The notes: a model not told the origin generated them from the letters alone. DNA of 64,000 nucleotides from Herbaspirillum sp. SJZ107 (GCF_006715485.1 NZ_VFNH01000001.1:1-64000); one strand, 5' to 3'. Positions 17,968 to 29,671 are shown, counted from the first letter of the stretch. Program-made: numbers and translations.

Positions 17968-18110
17968 TGCATGACTCCTGGGGGTTAGGGCACAGCAGTA
18001 GTTATGGCCGCAGGCATGTGAACGCTGCGGCGATTTTCAAAACGATGCTTGTCGCATTGCTTTGCAATATGGCAATAGAATCACTAGCGCGGAGGTATTG
18101 TCAACCGACT

Positions 18111-18132
18111 CATGTACATATCATGTACATAT
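18111..18132. repeat. Tandem 11-bp repeat with ATGTACAT palindrome
   Basis: CATGTACATAT is repeated head to tail at 18111-18121 and 18122-18132. Each unit contains the palindrome ATGTACAT, and an 11-bp period puts both on the same DNA face. It lies 144-165 bp upstream of the receptor start at 17967. Confidence 0.6.
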
Positions 18133-18448
18133 CGTGAATTGTTGCAATTATGCGTAATTACAAATGTCAACAAAACATAGACTTATCGTACAAAGAAAAG
18201 TCATCCTGCCCTGGACTCAAGACGAAGCGGCTGTAAATCCAAGGTATTTTCGCGTATTGACTGTGTCAGGTAAGACACATATTGGCGCGATTTTTGCACT
18301 ACAACGGTGCACTTGAAGAGACAGAGACAGACGAGGATGGCATATCCAGGGAGGCGATCATGGGTTGAATGCTGCAATTTGGTGCGGTGGCAAGCGAGTG
18401 CGTCCACTCTGAAGGCCACTGCAACAAAATTTCTAAATTGCGAGAATA

Positions 18449-18467
18449 GCAACGATGTACATGTTGC
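18449..18467. repeat. Extended ATGTACAT palindrome
   Basis: ATGTACAT (18455-18462) is flanked by GCAAC (18449-18453) and GTTGC (18463-18467), giving a 19-bp near-perfect inverted repeat. It shares its core with the tandem repeat at 18111-18132. Confidence 0.45.
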
Positions 18468-18511
18468 GAGTCCGGCATGCGGCGACGGACTATGCTGGCG
18501 GTCATCGTGAA

Positions 18512-21421
18512 CTAGAACGACTGGTTGTAGCGCACATAGAAAAAGCGGTCGATCGGCCGTTCCGGATCCACCGCCGAGGACGACGAGGCGCCGCCCAGCG
18601 CGCTGCCGGCATCGTAGACGATGGTCGGCTTGCGGTTGAACACGTTGTTGGCGCCGGCCAGCAGGCGCGCCTTCCACGGCAGCGCATAGCCGATCGAGAG
18701 GTCGCTGTAGACCATGGCGCCAAGGCGGTTGTAGCCGGTGCCCCAGCTGGTCTTGTCATTCGGGTTGCTGCACTCCTGGTTGAGCGGGGCGCTCCAGCAA
18801 TGCACCTTGATCTTGCTGTAGTAGCGCGAGGCCAGGGTGGCGCTCCAGTTGCCCAGGCTCCAGTCGAGCGCCAGGTTGGACTTGACCCGGTTGTAGCCGT
18901 ATTCGCCGGCATAGTGGAGCGGGGCGGCAGTCACGGTGCTGCGGGTATCGTACTTGTCGACGTAGGTCGTCTCGGTGCGGATGTTGAACTGGCCGAGGCG
19001 GGTGCGCGGCAGGCGGTAGGCCAGGCTCAGGTCGATGCCCTCCGTCGCCAGTTCGCCCAGGTTCAGGGTGCCGCGCGACAGGCTGGCGATCTGGCCGGTT
19101 GCCGGGTCGCGCCGGATGCGATCGCAGAAGGCTTGCACGTTTTCGATGTAGCACTGGTTGATCTCGAACACGGCGCTGACCGTGGTGATGCGGTTCTTCA
19201 CCCGGATGTCGAACCAGTCGAGCGCCACCGACAGGCCGCTCAGCCAGGACGGGCTGTAGACCAGGCCCAGGGTGCGGGTGGTCGCGGTTTCCGGCTGCAG
19301 CGCGCCGTTGCCGAAGCCGACGTCGAAGGGCACCGGGGTCTGCGCGCCGGACGCCGGCACCGGGGCGCCGGCCTGGTTGACCTGGCGGAAGGTGACCGGC
19401 ACCCCGGCCGCGGTGCAGCGCGCCTTGACCGCCGGGTTCCTGGCGGCTTCGCCATACAGGCTGTCGCAGGCGTCCAGGTAGGAGTCGTAGCCCTGCGAGC
19501 CGCCGCCGAAGCTGTCGGCCAGCGCCGGCGCGCGGAAGCCCTCGGCGTAGGTGGCGCGCACCAGCAGGTCGCGCACCGGTTTCCACAGCAGGCTGGCCTT
19601 GCTGTTGGTGGTGCTGCCGAAATTGCTGTAGTCCGAGTAGCGCGACGCGATGTCGAGTGCCAGGCTGCGCATCAGCGGCAGGTCCTTCAGCAGCGGGATG
19701 TTGAATTCCAGGTAGGCTTCGCGCACGCTGTACTTGCCGATCGTGGTGTTGCCGGCCAGGTCGCTCGAATAGCCCGACTGCTCGAACTGGCCGGGCCGGT
19801 CCTCGCCGCGCACCGAGCGGTGTTCGAGGCCGGCCGCCACGCCGAGCGCACCGGCCGGCAGCGTCAACAGTTCGCCGGTGATGTCGGCGGTGGCGCTGTT
19901 GACGGTCGAGCCGTAGGTGGCCTGGCCGACCGACATCACGTAGTTCAGTGCCGCCGCGGTCGAGGCCGACGGGCCGCCCAGGATGTCGAAGGGTACGCAT
20001 TCGGCGAGCGCGATCGGGGCCGCCGGGGTGCCGCACTGGACCACGCCGCCGGCGTTGCGGAAGGACGGGCCGAGGGCCTTTTTCAGGTTCAGCAGGTTCA
20101 GGTTGCCGGTCGAGCGCACGTCGCCGTGGATGGTGCTGTGGTTGTAGCCCAGGTTCCAGGTCCAGGGCCGGTCCAGCAGCGAAAAGCCGCCTTCGAGCAC
20201 GGCGTCGACGTGCAGGGTGCGGTTTTCGTTCTCGCTCACGCGCGGCACTTCGATCGTGCGGCGGTAGAAGTACAGGTCCTGGCCGGGACCGGTCGCGCCG
20301 ATGCCCTGGCTGCCGTAGGGATTGTAGTAGCTGTTCCTGTCGATATACACCGGGAACTTGAGCTGGGTTTGCGAGTTGAGCGGGTAGCCGGCCACCTGGC
20401 GCGACGACAGGCGGTCGGCCAGCATTGCGGTGACGGTCAGGCGCGTGTCCTGCGGCAGCGCGATGCTGCCCTTGGTGAACAGGGTCGTCAGCCGGGTCGG
20501 CGAGGTGAACATCATCTGCTGGGTCGAGTTGAACAGGTCGGCGTCGGCGTTGGCATAGGTATGGTAATTGAGCCGGTTGCGGCTGTCGCTGCCGGTGCCG
20601 CTGCCGTCGTAGCTGCCGGTATGGTTCAGGTACTGGTTGAAGCCGCTGGCGAAACCGTTGGCGGCGACCTGGCGGATGCGCCCCCAGGGACCCTGGCCGA
20701 ACCCGGAATTCAGGTGCGCCGGGCCGTTGGTGGTGGCGGTGACCTCGCGGTCCTTGGCCCACACCGCGCCCAGGTCGCTGTAGCTGAGGCCGAACATGAT
20801 GCTGGCGCGTTCGTTGCCGGCGCCGTAGCTGAGCGACAGGTCCTTGCTGCGGCCGTCGCCGAGTTCGTTGCGGCCGGTGTAGGCGCTGGCCTGGCCGCCT
20901 TGCACGCTCTTTTTCAGGATGAAGTTGACCACGCCGGCGATCGCATCCGAGCCGTAGATCGCCGAGGCGCCGTCCTTCAGGATCTCGATGCGCTCGATGA
21001 AGGCGGAGGGAATGGTCGAGACGTCGGTGTAGCCGGCCACGGTCGTGGTCCAGCGCTTGCCGTCCACCAGCACCAGCAGGCGGTTGGCACCCAGGTTGCG
21101 CATGTTGATGAACTGGCCGCCCTGTTCGCGGCTCGCGCCCAGCGTCGAGCCGCGCGAGAACGCCGGCGTGCCGGCCACCGACAGGTTATTGATGATCTCG
21201 CCCACCGTGACCAGCCCGGTCTTCTGGATCTGTTCCTGGGTCATTACCTGCACCGGCTGCGCCGTTTCCAGGTCGACCTGGCGGATGCGCGAGCCAGTGA
21301 CCTCCACCCGCTGTGGCGCATCGGTGGCGGTGGCGGCGGTGACGGCCTGCGCCTGGGCCGGCGGCAGGGCAGCCGGCAGGGTGGCACACAGGCCGAGCGT
21401 GATCCTGATATGTCGTTGCAT
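18512..21421 (-). CDS. TonB-dependent receptor (plug plus barrel)
   Basis: Outer-membrane receptor of about 969 residues. The frame starts at 21445, but ATG 21421 follows AGAGAGG (five bases) and begins a signal peptide (QRHIRITLG..., cleavage near Ala23-Ala25), so it is preferred. The plug has 'QRVEVTGSRIRQVDLETAQP' and 'IYGSDAIAGVVNFILKKS'. The barrel ends 'YVRYNQSF' with the C-terminal Phe. Cys pairs occur near 'VVQCGTP...LAECVP', 'DACDSLYG...ARCTAA' and 'VHCWSAPLNQECSN'. Substrate is unknown. It follows glnE on the same strand after a 113-bp gap that contains an operator-like inverted repeat. Confidence 0.88.
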   Translation of the reverse strand: MQRHIRITLGLCATLPAALPPAQAQAVTAATATDAPQRVEVTGSRIRQVDLETAQPVQVMTQEQIQKTGLVTVGEIINNLSVAGTPAFSRGSTLGASREQGGQFINMRNLGANRLLVLVDGKRWTTTVAGYTDVSTIPSAFIERIEILKDGASAIYGSDAIAGVVNFILKKSVQGGQASAYTGRNELGDGRSKDLSLSYGAGNERASIMFGLSYSDLGAVWAKDREVTATTNGPAHLNSGFGQGPWGRIRQVAANGFASGFNQYLNHTGSYDGSGTGSDSRNRLNYHTYANADADLFNSTQQMMFTSPTRLTTLFTKGSIALPQDTRLTVTAMLADRLSSRQVAGYPLNSQTQLKFPVYIDRNSYYNPYGSQGIGATGPGQDLYFYRRTIEVPRVSENENRTLHVDAVLEGGFSLLDRPWTWNLGYNHSTIHGDVRSTGNLNLLNLKKALGPSFRNAGGVVQCGTPAAPIALAECVPFDILGGPSASTAAALNYVMSVGQATYGSTVNSATADITGELLTLPAGALGVAAGLEHRSVRGEDRPGQFEQSGYSSDLAGNTTIGKYSVREAYLEFNIPLLKDLPLMRSLALDIASRYSDYSNFGSTTNSKASLLWKPVRDLLVRATYAEGFRAPALADSFGGGSQGYDSYLDACDSLYGEAARNPAVKARCTAAGVPVTFRQVNQAGAPVPASGAQTPVPFDVGFGNGALQPETATTRTLGLVYSPSWLSGLSVALDWFDIRVKNRITTVSAVFEINQCYIENVQAFCDRIRRDPATGQIASLSRGTLNLGELATEGIDLSLAYRLPRTRLGQFNIRTETTYVDKYDTRSTVTAAPLHYAGEYGYNRVKSNLALDWSLGNWSATLASRYYSKIKVHCWSAPLNQECSNPNDKTSWGTGYNRLGAMVYSDLSIGYALPWKARLLAGANNVFNRKPTIVYDAGSALGGASSSSAVDPERPIDRFFYVRYNQSF

Positions 21422-21474
21422 GAAATCCTCTCTGAAGGACAGCACACTGCACGTATGTATCAGATCACTACGTA

Positions 21475-21488
21475 TTGACGAGTGTCAA
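21475..21488. promoter_or_regulatory. Inverted repeat TTGAC-N4-GTCAA upstream of receptor
   Basis: Perfect 5-bp arms (21475-21479 and 21484-21488) lie 54-67 bp before the receptor ATG at 21421. The minus strand reads TTGACA here, so the repeat would overlap a -35 box. I see no clear -10 at the right distance. It is a candidate operator only. Confidence 0.35.
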
Positions 21489-21534
21489 TGCAAGGCAAAT
21501 ACTTGTGACACGCCCGGGGTAAAAAACAACACGG

Positions 21535-24306
21535 TCACGCGCCGAAGCAACTGTGCCACAGGCGCATCACGACCTCGGCATGCGCCGCCACCAGCGCCGG
21601 ATCGACGCGCGCATTGTCCTGGCCCTGCAGGCGCACCTGGTGCTGGAGGCGGCGCAGCGCGCGGTAGGCGCTGGCCGTGTCCTGGGCCAGGCCCCTGTCG
21701 ATCAGGTCGAGGTCGCCGCACAGGCGCAGCAGGGCGATGTTGCCGCTGTTGGCCGTCAGCTGCGGATAGTGCGCGGCGTAGCGCAGCACCAGGTACTGGA
21801 CGATGAACTCGATGTCGATCATGCCGCCGGCGTCCTGCTTCAGGTCGAAGCGGCCGCTGTGGTTCGGGTGGGCGCCGCGCATGCGCTGGCGCATGTTGAC
21901 GACTTCCGTGCGCAGCCGGTCGGCATCGGCCTCGCGGTCCTGGCGCAGCACGGCTTCGCGGATCGCCTCGAAGCGGGCGCCGATGGCGGCGTCGCCGGCG
22001 CAGAAGCGCGCCCGCGTCAGCGCCTGGTGCTCCCAGATCCAGGCCGAGGCGCGCTGGTAGCGCTCGAAGGCGTTCACCGACGACACCAGCATGCCGCTGG
22101 CGCCGTCCGGCCGCAGCGCGGTGTCGATGTCGAACAGGATGCCGGCCGGGGTGTGGGTGGTCATCCAGGTAATGAAGCGCTGGGCCAGCTTGGCGTAGTT
22201 GGACGGCGCCAGGTCGTCGTCGTCGTCGAACAGGAAGATGACGTCGAGGTCGGACACGTAGCCCAGTTCCTTGCCGCCCAGCTTGCCGTAGGCGATGACG
22301 GCGAACTGCGGCACCTCGCGGTGGCGGCTGGCGATCGTGCGCCAGGCGCGCTGCACGGTTTCGCAGACGATCAGGTCGGCCAGCGCCGACAGGTGGTCGG
22401 CCAGGCGCTCGACCGAGAGTTCGCCCGCCAGGTCCAGCGCCAGCAGGCGGAACATCTGGGCGTGATGGGTTTCGCGCAGGATGTCGAGCTGGCGCTCGGT
22501 GTCGCCGTCGGCGGCGTCGAGCTGGTTCTTGAGACTGGCGGCCAGTGCCGGCAGGTCGTCGGCGAAGCTGGCGGCGCTGTTGCCGCGGTCGTCCAGCAAT
22601 TCGTCGAGCAGGATCGGGTGCTGGGTCAGGAAGGTGGCGGCCCAGCCGCTGGCGTTGATCATGCGCAGCACGCGCTCGAGCGTGTGCGGATACTCGGTCA
22701 GCAGCGACAGGTAGGCCGAGCGGCGCGCGATCGCTTCGAAGAAGTCGAGCAGGCGGCCGAGCGTGGCCGCATGGCTGCCGAGCCCGCTTTCCTGCACCAC
22801 GGCGGCGATCTGCGGCAGCGCCGCGTTGACCAGCGCTAGCAGCCGGTTGCGGCTGGCTTCGGGCAGGGTCTGCAGGCGCGGCGCCTGCCAGGTCGCGACC
22901 AGGCGCCCGGCAGCGGCTTGCGGGTCGTCGAAGCCGAGGCTCGCCAGGCGGTCGGCGATGGCGCCGCGGTTGTCGGCATCGCTGGTGGCATCGATGATCG
23001 AGGCCTCGGGGTCGACGTTGTCGGCGCCGGCACTTTTATCGGCGAAGATGGCGTCGAACTGGGCCGCCACGAAGGTACGCCATGCGTCCAGGCGCGCCAG
23101 CAGCGCCGCTTCGTCGTCCAGGCCCATCATGCGCGCCACCGTGTGGCGGTCTTCGGGCGAGACCGGCAGGGTGTGGGTCTGGGCGTCTTCCAGGTACTGC
23201 AGCCGGTGTTCCAGGTTGCGCAGGAAGGTATAGGCGTCGAGCAGCTGCTGGACGGTGTCGGCGGTGAGCAGCTCGCGCTCGGCCAGCAGCCCCAGCGTCT
23301 TGCGGGTCGAGCGTTCGCGCAGGGCCGGGTCGCGGCCGCCGCGGATCAGCTGGAACACCTGGGCCAGGAATTCGATCTCGCGGATGCCGCCGCGGCCCAG
23401 CTTGACGTTGTGGCTGCGTTCCGGATGCAGGCGCTCCTGGCGGTTGACCTCGGCGCGGATCTGGGCGTGCATGGTGCGGATCGCATCGATCACGCCGAAG
23501 TCGAGGTAGCGCCGGAACACGAAGGGGCGGACGATGGCGTCCAGCGCGGCAATATCCTGTGGGTCGCCCGTGACTGCGCGCGCCTTGACCCAGGCATAAC
23601 GTTCCCATTCGCGCCCTTGTACGATCAGGTAGTCCTCGACCATGTTCAGGCTCGCCGCAAGCGGACCCGACTTGCCGTTGGGGCGCAGCGCCATGTCGAC
23701 GCGGAAGGTGAAACCGTCTTCGGTGATTTCCGACAGGGCGGCGATCAGCTTGCGGCCCAGGCGCACGAAGAACTCGTGGTTGGACAGGCTGCGTTGTCCC
23801 GGGCCGGCAGCGGTGTCGCCATCCTCGGGGTAGACGAAGATCAGGTCGATGTCGGAAGACACATTGAGCTCGAACCCGCCGTGCTTGCCCATGGCCAGCA
23901 CCATCATCTGCTGGGGCCGTCCGGATTCGGCGCCGACCGGCATCCCGTGGGTCGCCGTCATCTCGGCCATGAGTTCGGCCAGGTGGGCCTGGACGGCGAA
24001 GTCGGCGAAGCGGCTCATCGCGGTGACGACTTCGTCGAGATCGGCCTGGCCGTCGAGATCGCGCTGGATAAGCCCGCAGATGAGGAGGTTGCGCAGGCGG
24101 CGCATGGCGCGTCCGAGCGGCAGCCGGGTGCCGTGCGGGCCGGCGGCGGCTTCGTGCTCCAGCGCTGCGCCGAGATCGAGCCGGGCCAGCGATAATGCTG
24201 TCAAGCCGGCCAGGCGCGCAGCGCGCGCCGGATCGGCGGCCAGCCAGCGCTGATAAAAGCGCGACAGGGTGGCGAGGGAAGCTTCAGGATTGACAACAGT
24301 ATTCAT
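21535..24306 (-). CDS. glnE: Bifunctional glutamine synthetase adenylyltransferase/adenylyl-removing enzyme
   Basis: GlnE adds and removes AMP on glutamine synthetase in response to PII proteins, tuning ammonia assimilation. The 923 residues are close to the E. coli length of about 946. Two nucleotidyltransferase domains are visible. The N-terminal adenylyl-removing domain has 'GKHGGFELNVSSDIDLIFVY' near 140-159. The C-terminal adenylyl-transferase domain has 'YGKLGGKELGYVSDLDVIF' near 673-691. Each carries the metal-binding Asp-x-Asp (SDIDL, SDLDV). It is divergent from yhdP with a 220-bp gap. I see no strong terminator before the next receptor gene. Confidence 0.96.
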   Translation of the reverse strand: MNTVVNPEASLATLSRFYQRWLAADPARAARLAGLTALSLARLDLGAALEHEAAAGPHGTRLPLGRAMRRLRNLLICGLIQRDLDGQADLDEVVTAMSRFADFAVQAHLAELMAEMTATHGMPVGAESGRPQQMMVLAMGKHGGFELNVSSDIDLIFVYPEDGDTAAGPGQRSLSNHEFFVRLGRKLIAALSEITEDGFTFRVDMALRPNGKSGPLAASLNMVEDYLIVQGREWERYAWVKARAVTGDPQDIAALDAIVRPFVFRRYLDFGVIDAIRTMHAQIRAEVNRQERLHPERSHNVKLGRGGIREIEFLAQVFQLIRGGRDPALRERSTRKTLGLLAERELLTADTVQQLLDAYTFLRNLEHRLQYLEDAQTHTLPVSPEDRHTVARMMGLDDEAALLARLDAWRTFVAAQFDAIFADKSAGADNVDPEASIIDATSDADNRGAIADRLASLGFDDPQAAAGRLVATWQAPRLQTLPEASRNRLLALVNAALPQIAAVVQESGLGSHAATLGRLLDFFEAIARRSAYLSLLTEYPHTLERVLRMINASGWAATFLTQHPILLDELLDDRGNSAASFADDLPALAASLKNQLDAADGDTERQLDILRETHHAQMFRLLALDLAGELSVERLADHLSALADLIVCETVQRAWRTIASRHREVPQFAVIAYGKLGGKELGYVSDLDVIFLFDDDDDLAPSNYAKLAQRFITWMTTHTPAGILFDIDTALRPDGASGMLVSSVNAFERYQRASAWIWEHQALTRARFCAGDAAIGARFEAIREAVLRQDREADADRLRTEVVNMRQRMRGAHPNHSGRFDLKQDAGGMIDIEFIVQYLVLRYAAHYPQLTANSGNIALLRLCGDLDLIDRGLAQDTASAYRALRRLQHQVRLQGQDNARVDPALVAAHAEVVMRLWHSCFGA

Positions 24307-24526
24307 GACGCGGATCCAGACGAGTTATGCGTTCCGGGACGCTTGCTATGCGGTAAAATTGCCCGCCTGCCCAGGTTGGCATGATGTTAAGGGAGTTGAT
24401 GCCATAGTTGCAAATTGTTGCAATCGGTTTATAGGCACATCTTCATTGTACGAATAGTCTGAATCTGCGCGACACGGAAGCGACATTACCAAAGTTACAT
24501 AGCGGCGAGTCTTTTTGAGCATATTG

Positions 24527-27500
24527 ATGCACGACCCGGAACAGCAGGCAGCGCGCGCACGGCAGGCGGGGCGGGAATCCGCCCATGCCGGCGCCGGCAC
24601 GCCTGTCGCCGACGACGGTCTTGCCGATGCCGCAGCCGAGGACGCGCACGCGGTCGAGGCGCACGCCCACCTCCCGCTGGCCGAACGCTGGCGCCGCCTG
24701 CGCACCGCCTACCGCTATGCCAACCTGGCCTCGCACCACGTGCTCGGCTTCACGCTGAAGGCCGGCCTGCTCGTCTATTTCGCCTTCATGCTGCTGTTCC
24801 TGGGGCTGCGCTACGCGATCCTGCCGAACATCGACCTGTACAAGCCCGACCTCGAGCGCGCCGCCAGCCGCGCGCTCGGCAACCCGGTCACGATCGCCCG
24901 CGTGTATGCCTCGTGGCGCGGCCTGCACCCTAATTTATATCTCGGCGACGTGCGCCTGCACGACCGCGCGGGGCGCCAGCTGCTGGCGCTGCCGTCGGTA
25001 TCGGCCACGCTGTCGTGGTGGACCTTCGCCGCCTTCGAGCCGCGCTTCGAATCGCTCGAGATCAACCGTCCCGAACTGGACGTGCGCCGCACTCCAGATG
25101 GCGTGCTGCAGGTGGCCGGCGTGCGCCTGGACAGCAAGAAAGAAGAGGGCGGCGGCGGCGACTGGCTGTTCCGCCAGCGCGAGATCGTGATCCGCGAAGG
25201 GCGCATCGACTGGACCGACGGCCTGCGCGGGGCGCCGCCGCTGGCGCTGCGCGACGTCACCCTGGTGCTGCAGAACAACTGGACCGCCCACCGCTTCGCC
25301 CTCAAGGCCACGCCGCCCGCCACGCTCAGTGCCCCGCTCGACGTGCGCGCCCGCTTCACCCATCCGGCCTTCGGCGCGCGCCCGTCGGACACGCTGCGCT
25401 GGAAAGGCGAAGTCTACGCCGACCTGCGCAATGCCGACCTGGCGGCCTGGAAAACCTATCTGGCCTACCCGTTCGCGCTCGAGCGCGGGCGCGGCTCGGT
25501 GCGCGCCTGGCTGAGCTTCGACCAGGCGCGCCTGGCCGGCTTCACGGCCGACCTCGGCCTGGCCGACGTCGGCGCGCGGCTGGCGCCGGATGCGCCGCCG
25601 CTGGAGCTGGCCCGGGTCAGCGGGCGCCTGTCGGCACGCGAGGAAATCCGCCCCGGCGCCGGCGAGGGCAAGCCAACCTTCGGCGCCCTCGGACACACGG
25701 TCGGCATCGAAAACTTTTCGGTGGTCATGCGCGACGGCACGGTGCTGGCGCCGGCCACGCTGTCGGAATCGTGGCGGCCCGCCACCCGCAACCGCCCCGA
25801 GCGCGTGGAAGTGCGCGCCGACCGCGTCGACCTCGGCGCGCTGGCCGCGCTGGCGGCCCAGATGCCGCTCACGCCGGCCCAGCGCACGCTGCTGGCCGAA
25901 CTGGCGCCGCGCGGGCGCCTGCTCGACGTCGACGCCGAATGGGAAGGGCGCCTGCCGCACCCGAGCGCCTACCGCGTGCGCGGCCAGGCCGAAGGACTGG
26001 GCATCGAGGCGCTGGCGGCCCAGGCCGAGCCGGCCCGGCCCGCCATCCCCGGTTTCCGCAACCTGTCCGGCAGCATCGACGCCAGCGACCGCGGTGGCAG
26101 CGTCACCCTCGATTCCAGCCGGCTGGCGCTGGCGCTGCCGGCCTGGTTCGCCAATCCCGACATGGTGTTCGACCAGCTCGGGCTGCGCGCGCGCTGGTCG
26201 TGGCCGCAGGACGACCGGCTGCTGGTCGAGGTCGACGGCATGAACTTCAGCCAGGGCGCGCTCAAGGGCACGCTGTCCGGCCGCCACCTGCTCCCGCTGG
26301 ACGAGGCGCATGCGATCAAGGGGCCGGGCAGCGCGGACATCAATGCCACGATCGACAACTTCGACATCGCCAGCATCGGCCGCTTCCTGCCGCTGGCCAC
26401 CCATGAGGGCTTGCGCGACTGGCTGACCGGTGCGCTGCAGGGCGGCACCCTGCACGACGCGCGCCTGCGCCTGCGCGGCGACCTGGCGCACTTCCCGTTC
26501 AAGGGCGACAGCGCTGCCGAGCGCGCGCGCGGCGAATTCCGCGTCAGCGGGCGCATCGAGAACGGCAAGCTGGAGTATGCGCCGGCGCACCGCCAGCCCG
26601 ACGGCAAGACCCCGCTGTGGCCGCTGGCCGAAAACATCAACGGCAGCATCGTGTTCGACCGCGCGCGCATGGACATCCACGCCGACACTGCGCGCACCCT
26701 CGGCATCGCGCTCAACAACGTGCGTGCCACCATCCCGGAACTGGGCTCGCACGAATCGGTGCTCGACATCGACGGCAACGCCGCCGCCGCCCTGCAGGAC
26801 CTGCTGCACTACGTGGCGGTGACGCCGGTGCTGGAGTGGATCGGCCACTTCACCGAAGACACGCGCGCCACCGGACCGGCCAAGCTGGGCTTGAAGCTGC
26901 ACCTGCCGCTGGCCAACCTGCACGACGCCAAGGTGCAGGGCGCGCTGCAGCTGCAGAACAACGACGTTACCCTGTTCCCCGAACTGCCGCCGATCCAGGC
27001 GGCGCTGGGCCGGGTCGAGTTTTCCGAGCACGGCGTCAACCTGAACGGCGTCGGCGCCAGCTTCCTCGGCGGCCCGCTGGTGCTGTCGGGCGGCACCCAG
27101 CGCGAGGGCGGCATCGTGATCCGCATGGCCGGCACCGCCACCGCCGACGGCATGCGGCGCACCCGGTCGCTGCCGGCGCTGCAGCGCCTCGGCGCCAAGC
27201 TGTCGGGCGGGGCGCGCTTCGGCGGCAGCGTGACCGTCAAGGACCGCGCGACCCAGATCGTGCTCGACTCCACCCTGGCCGGCCTCGGCGTGGACTTGCC
27301 GGCGCCGCTCAACAAGCCGGCCGCCGACGCGCTGCCGCTGCACTTTACCCTCACCGGCCAGCCGACCGGGCTTGATGGCGTCGGCCACGACGAGATCCGC
27401 ATCGGGCTGGGCAGCACGGTGGCGGCACGCTACGTGCGCGAGCGCCAGCCGCAGAAGCCCTGGGTCGTCAAGCACGGCGGCATCGGCGTCAACGTGCCGG

Positions 27501-28809
27501 CGCCGGAGCCGGACAGCGGCATGATGATCAACGTCAACATGAAGTCGATCAACGTCGACCGCTGGCTGGCCGCAGGGGCCGAGATCGCCGGGCAGGGGAG
27601 CAACGAGCATGCGGCCGGCACCGCCGCAGCAGAGAGCGCCGCTACCGGCCCGGGCATGGCCCAGTACGTGATCCCGGATACCATCGGCGCGCGCGCCGCC
27701 GAACTGATCGTCGGCGAGCGCCCGCTGCGCAACGTGGTGGTCGGCGCCACCCACCAGCCCGGCATGTGGCAGGCCAGCATCGATTCGCGCGAAGTGGTCG
27801 GCTACGTGACCTGGAACGAATCGCCGACCGGGCAGGGCCTGGGCAAGGTGACGGCGCGCCTGGCCTCGCTCGACATCCCGGAATCGACCGCCAACGAGGT
27901 CAAGGACCTGCTCGAATCGAACAAGGGCGCCAGCGCCAGCATCCCGGGCCTGGACATCGTGGCCGAGCGCTTCGAACTGTTCGACAAGCAGTTCGGCCGC
28001 CTGGAACTGGTCGCCAGCAACGCCCAGGCGCTGGCCGGGCGCGAATGGCGCATCGACAGGCTGGCGCTGACCAATCCGGACGGCCAGCTGAAGGCCAACG
28101 GCCGCTGGCTGGCGCGCGACGGCCGCAGCAATACCGCGCTCAACTTCAAGCTCGACATCAGCGACGCCGGCCGCCTGCTCGACCGCCTCGGCTTCCCCGG
28201 CACTTTGCGCCGCGGCAAGGGGCAGCTGTCGGGCGACGTCTCCTGGTCCGGCCTGCCGTATTCGCTCGACATCCCGAGCCTGTCCGGCCAGATCCAGATG
28301 AACGTCGAGGATGGCCAGTTCCTGAAAAAGGACCCGGGCGCGGCCAAGCTGCTCGGCGTGCTCAGCCTGCAGATGCTGCCGCGCATGCTGAAACTCGATT
28401 TCCACGACGTGTTCTCGGAAGGCCTGGCCTTCGACGGCATCACCGCCAACGCCCTGATCGCGCGTGGCGTGCTGCGCACCGACAACCTCAAGATGCACGG
28501 CGTCGCGGCCACCGTGCTGATGGACGGCAGCGCCGACATCGCCAACGAGTCGACCAACCTGCACGTGGTGGTGATTCCCGAATTCAACCTCGGCACCGGC
28601 CCGCTGGTGTACGGTCTCGCGGTCAACCCGGTGATCGGCCTGGGCAGCTTCCTGGCGCAGCTGTTCCTGCGCGCCCCGGTCATGAAAGCGCTGACCTATC
28701 ACATGCAGGTGACCGGGCCGTGGAAATCGCCGTCGGTGGTCAAGCTCGACAACCGGTCGCTGCCGCCGACCGCCACGGCACCGGCCGCCACGTCTAAAAA
28801 GGAAAAACA

Positions 28810-28813
<4 letters not shown>
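24527..28813 (+). CDS. yhdP: YhdP-family AsmA-like envelope protein
   Basis: YhdP belongs to the AsmA-like bridge proteins (with TamB and YdbH) that help carry phospholipids from the inner to the outer membrane. The 1428-residue protein is longer than E. coli YhdP (about 1266) because of a Gln/Ala-rich cytoplasmic head and inserts. A single membrane anchor lies at about 78-100 ('LLVYFAFMLLFLGLRYAIL'). A long periplasmic beta-rich body follows, and the end is Ala/Thr/Lys-rich. I chose ATG 24527; an in-frame TTG at 24515 is an alternative with GGCGAG before it. The stop overlaps the next start (ATGA), so the amidase gene is translationally coupled. Confidence 0.88.
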
Positions 28814-29616
<803 letters not shown>

Positions 29617-29640
29617 TTCCGGCATTCGCTGGCGACATCA

Positions 29641-29671
29641 CGTAGGGTGGGCACCACGTGCCCACGCTACG
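29641..29671. repeat. REP-like interspersed palindrome
   Basis: Two 14-base arms (29641-29654 and 29658-29671) pair with one mismatch around a CAC loop; the left arm is CGTAGGGTGGGCAC. No T run follows. Palindromes starting GTAGGGTGGG are, from memory, common intergenic repeats in proteobacterial genomes. Only one copy is present in this window. Confidence 0.55.

Larger units (their letters stand above)
17968..18511. other. 544-bp gene-free region between two receptor genes
   Basis: This is A+T-rich compared with the flanking genes and holds no credible gene. Both neighbours are on the minus strand, so it must carry the promoter of the receptor starting at 17967 and the end of the transcript of the one ending at 18512. 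On the minus strand TTGACA appears at 18104-18099 and 18170-18165, but neither has a convincing -10. The palindrome ATGTACAT occurs three times (see repeat entries). I found no strong terminator for the upstream receptor. Confidence 0.5.

Noticed and set aside
18455..21478. Long plus-strand frame (1007 codons) antisense to a receptor
   Set aside because: It is the shadow of the receptor at 18512-21421, which has a signal peptide, plug and barrel signatures. The same applies to the frames at 10976-13846, 31316-34168, 36165-38669 and 7845-10310.
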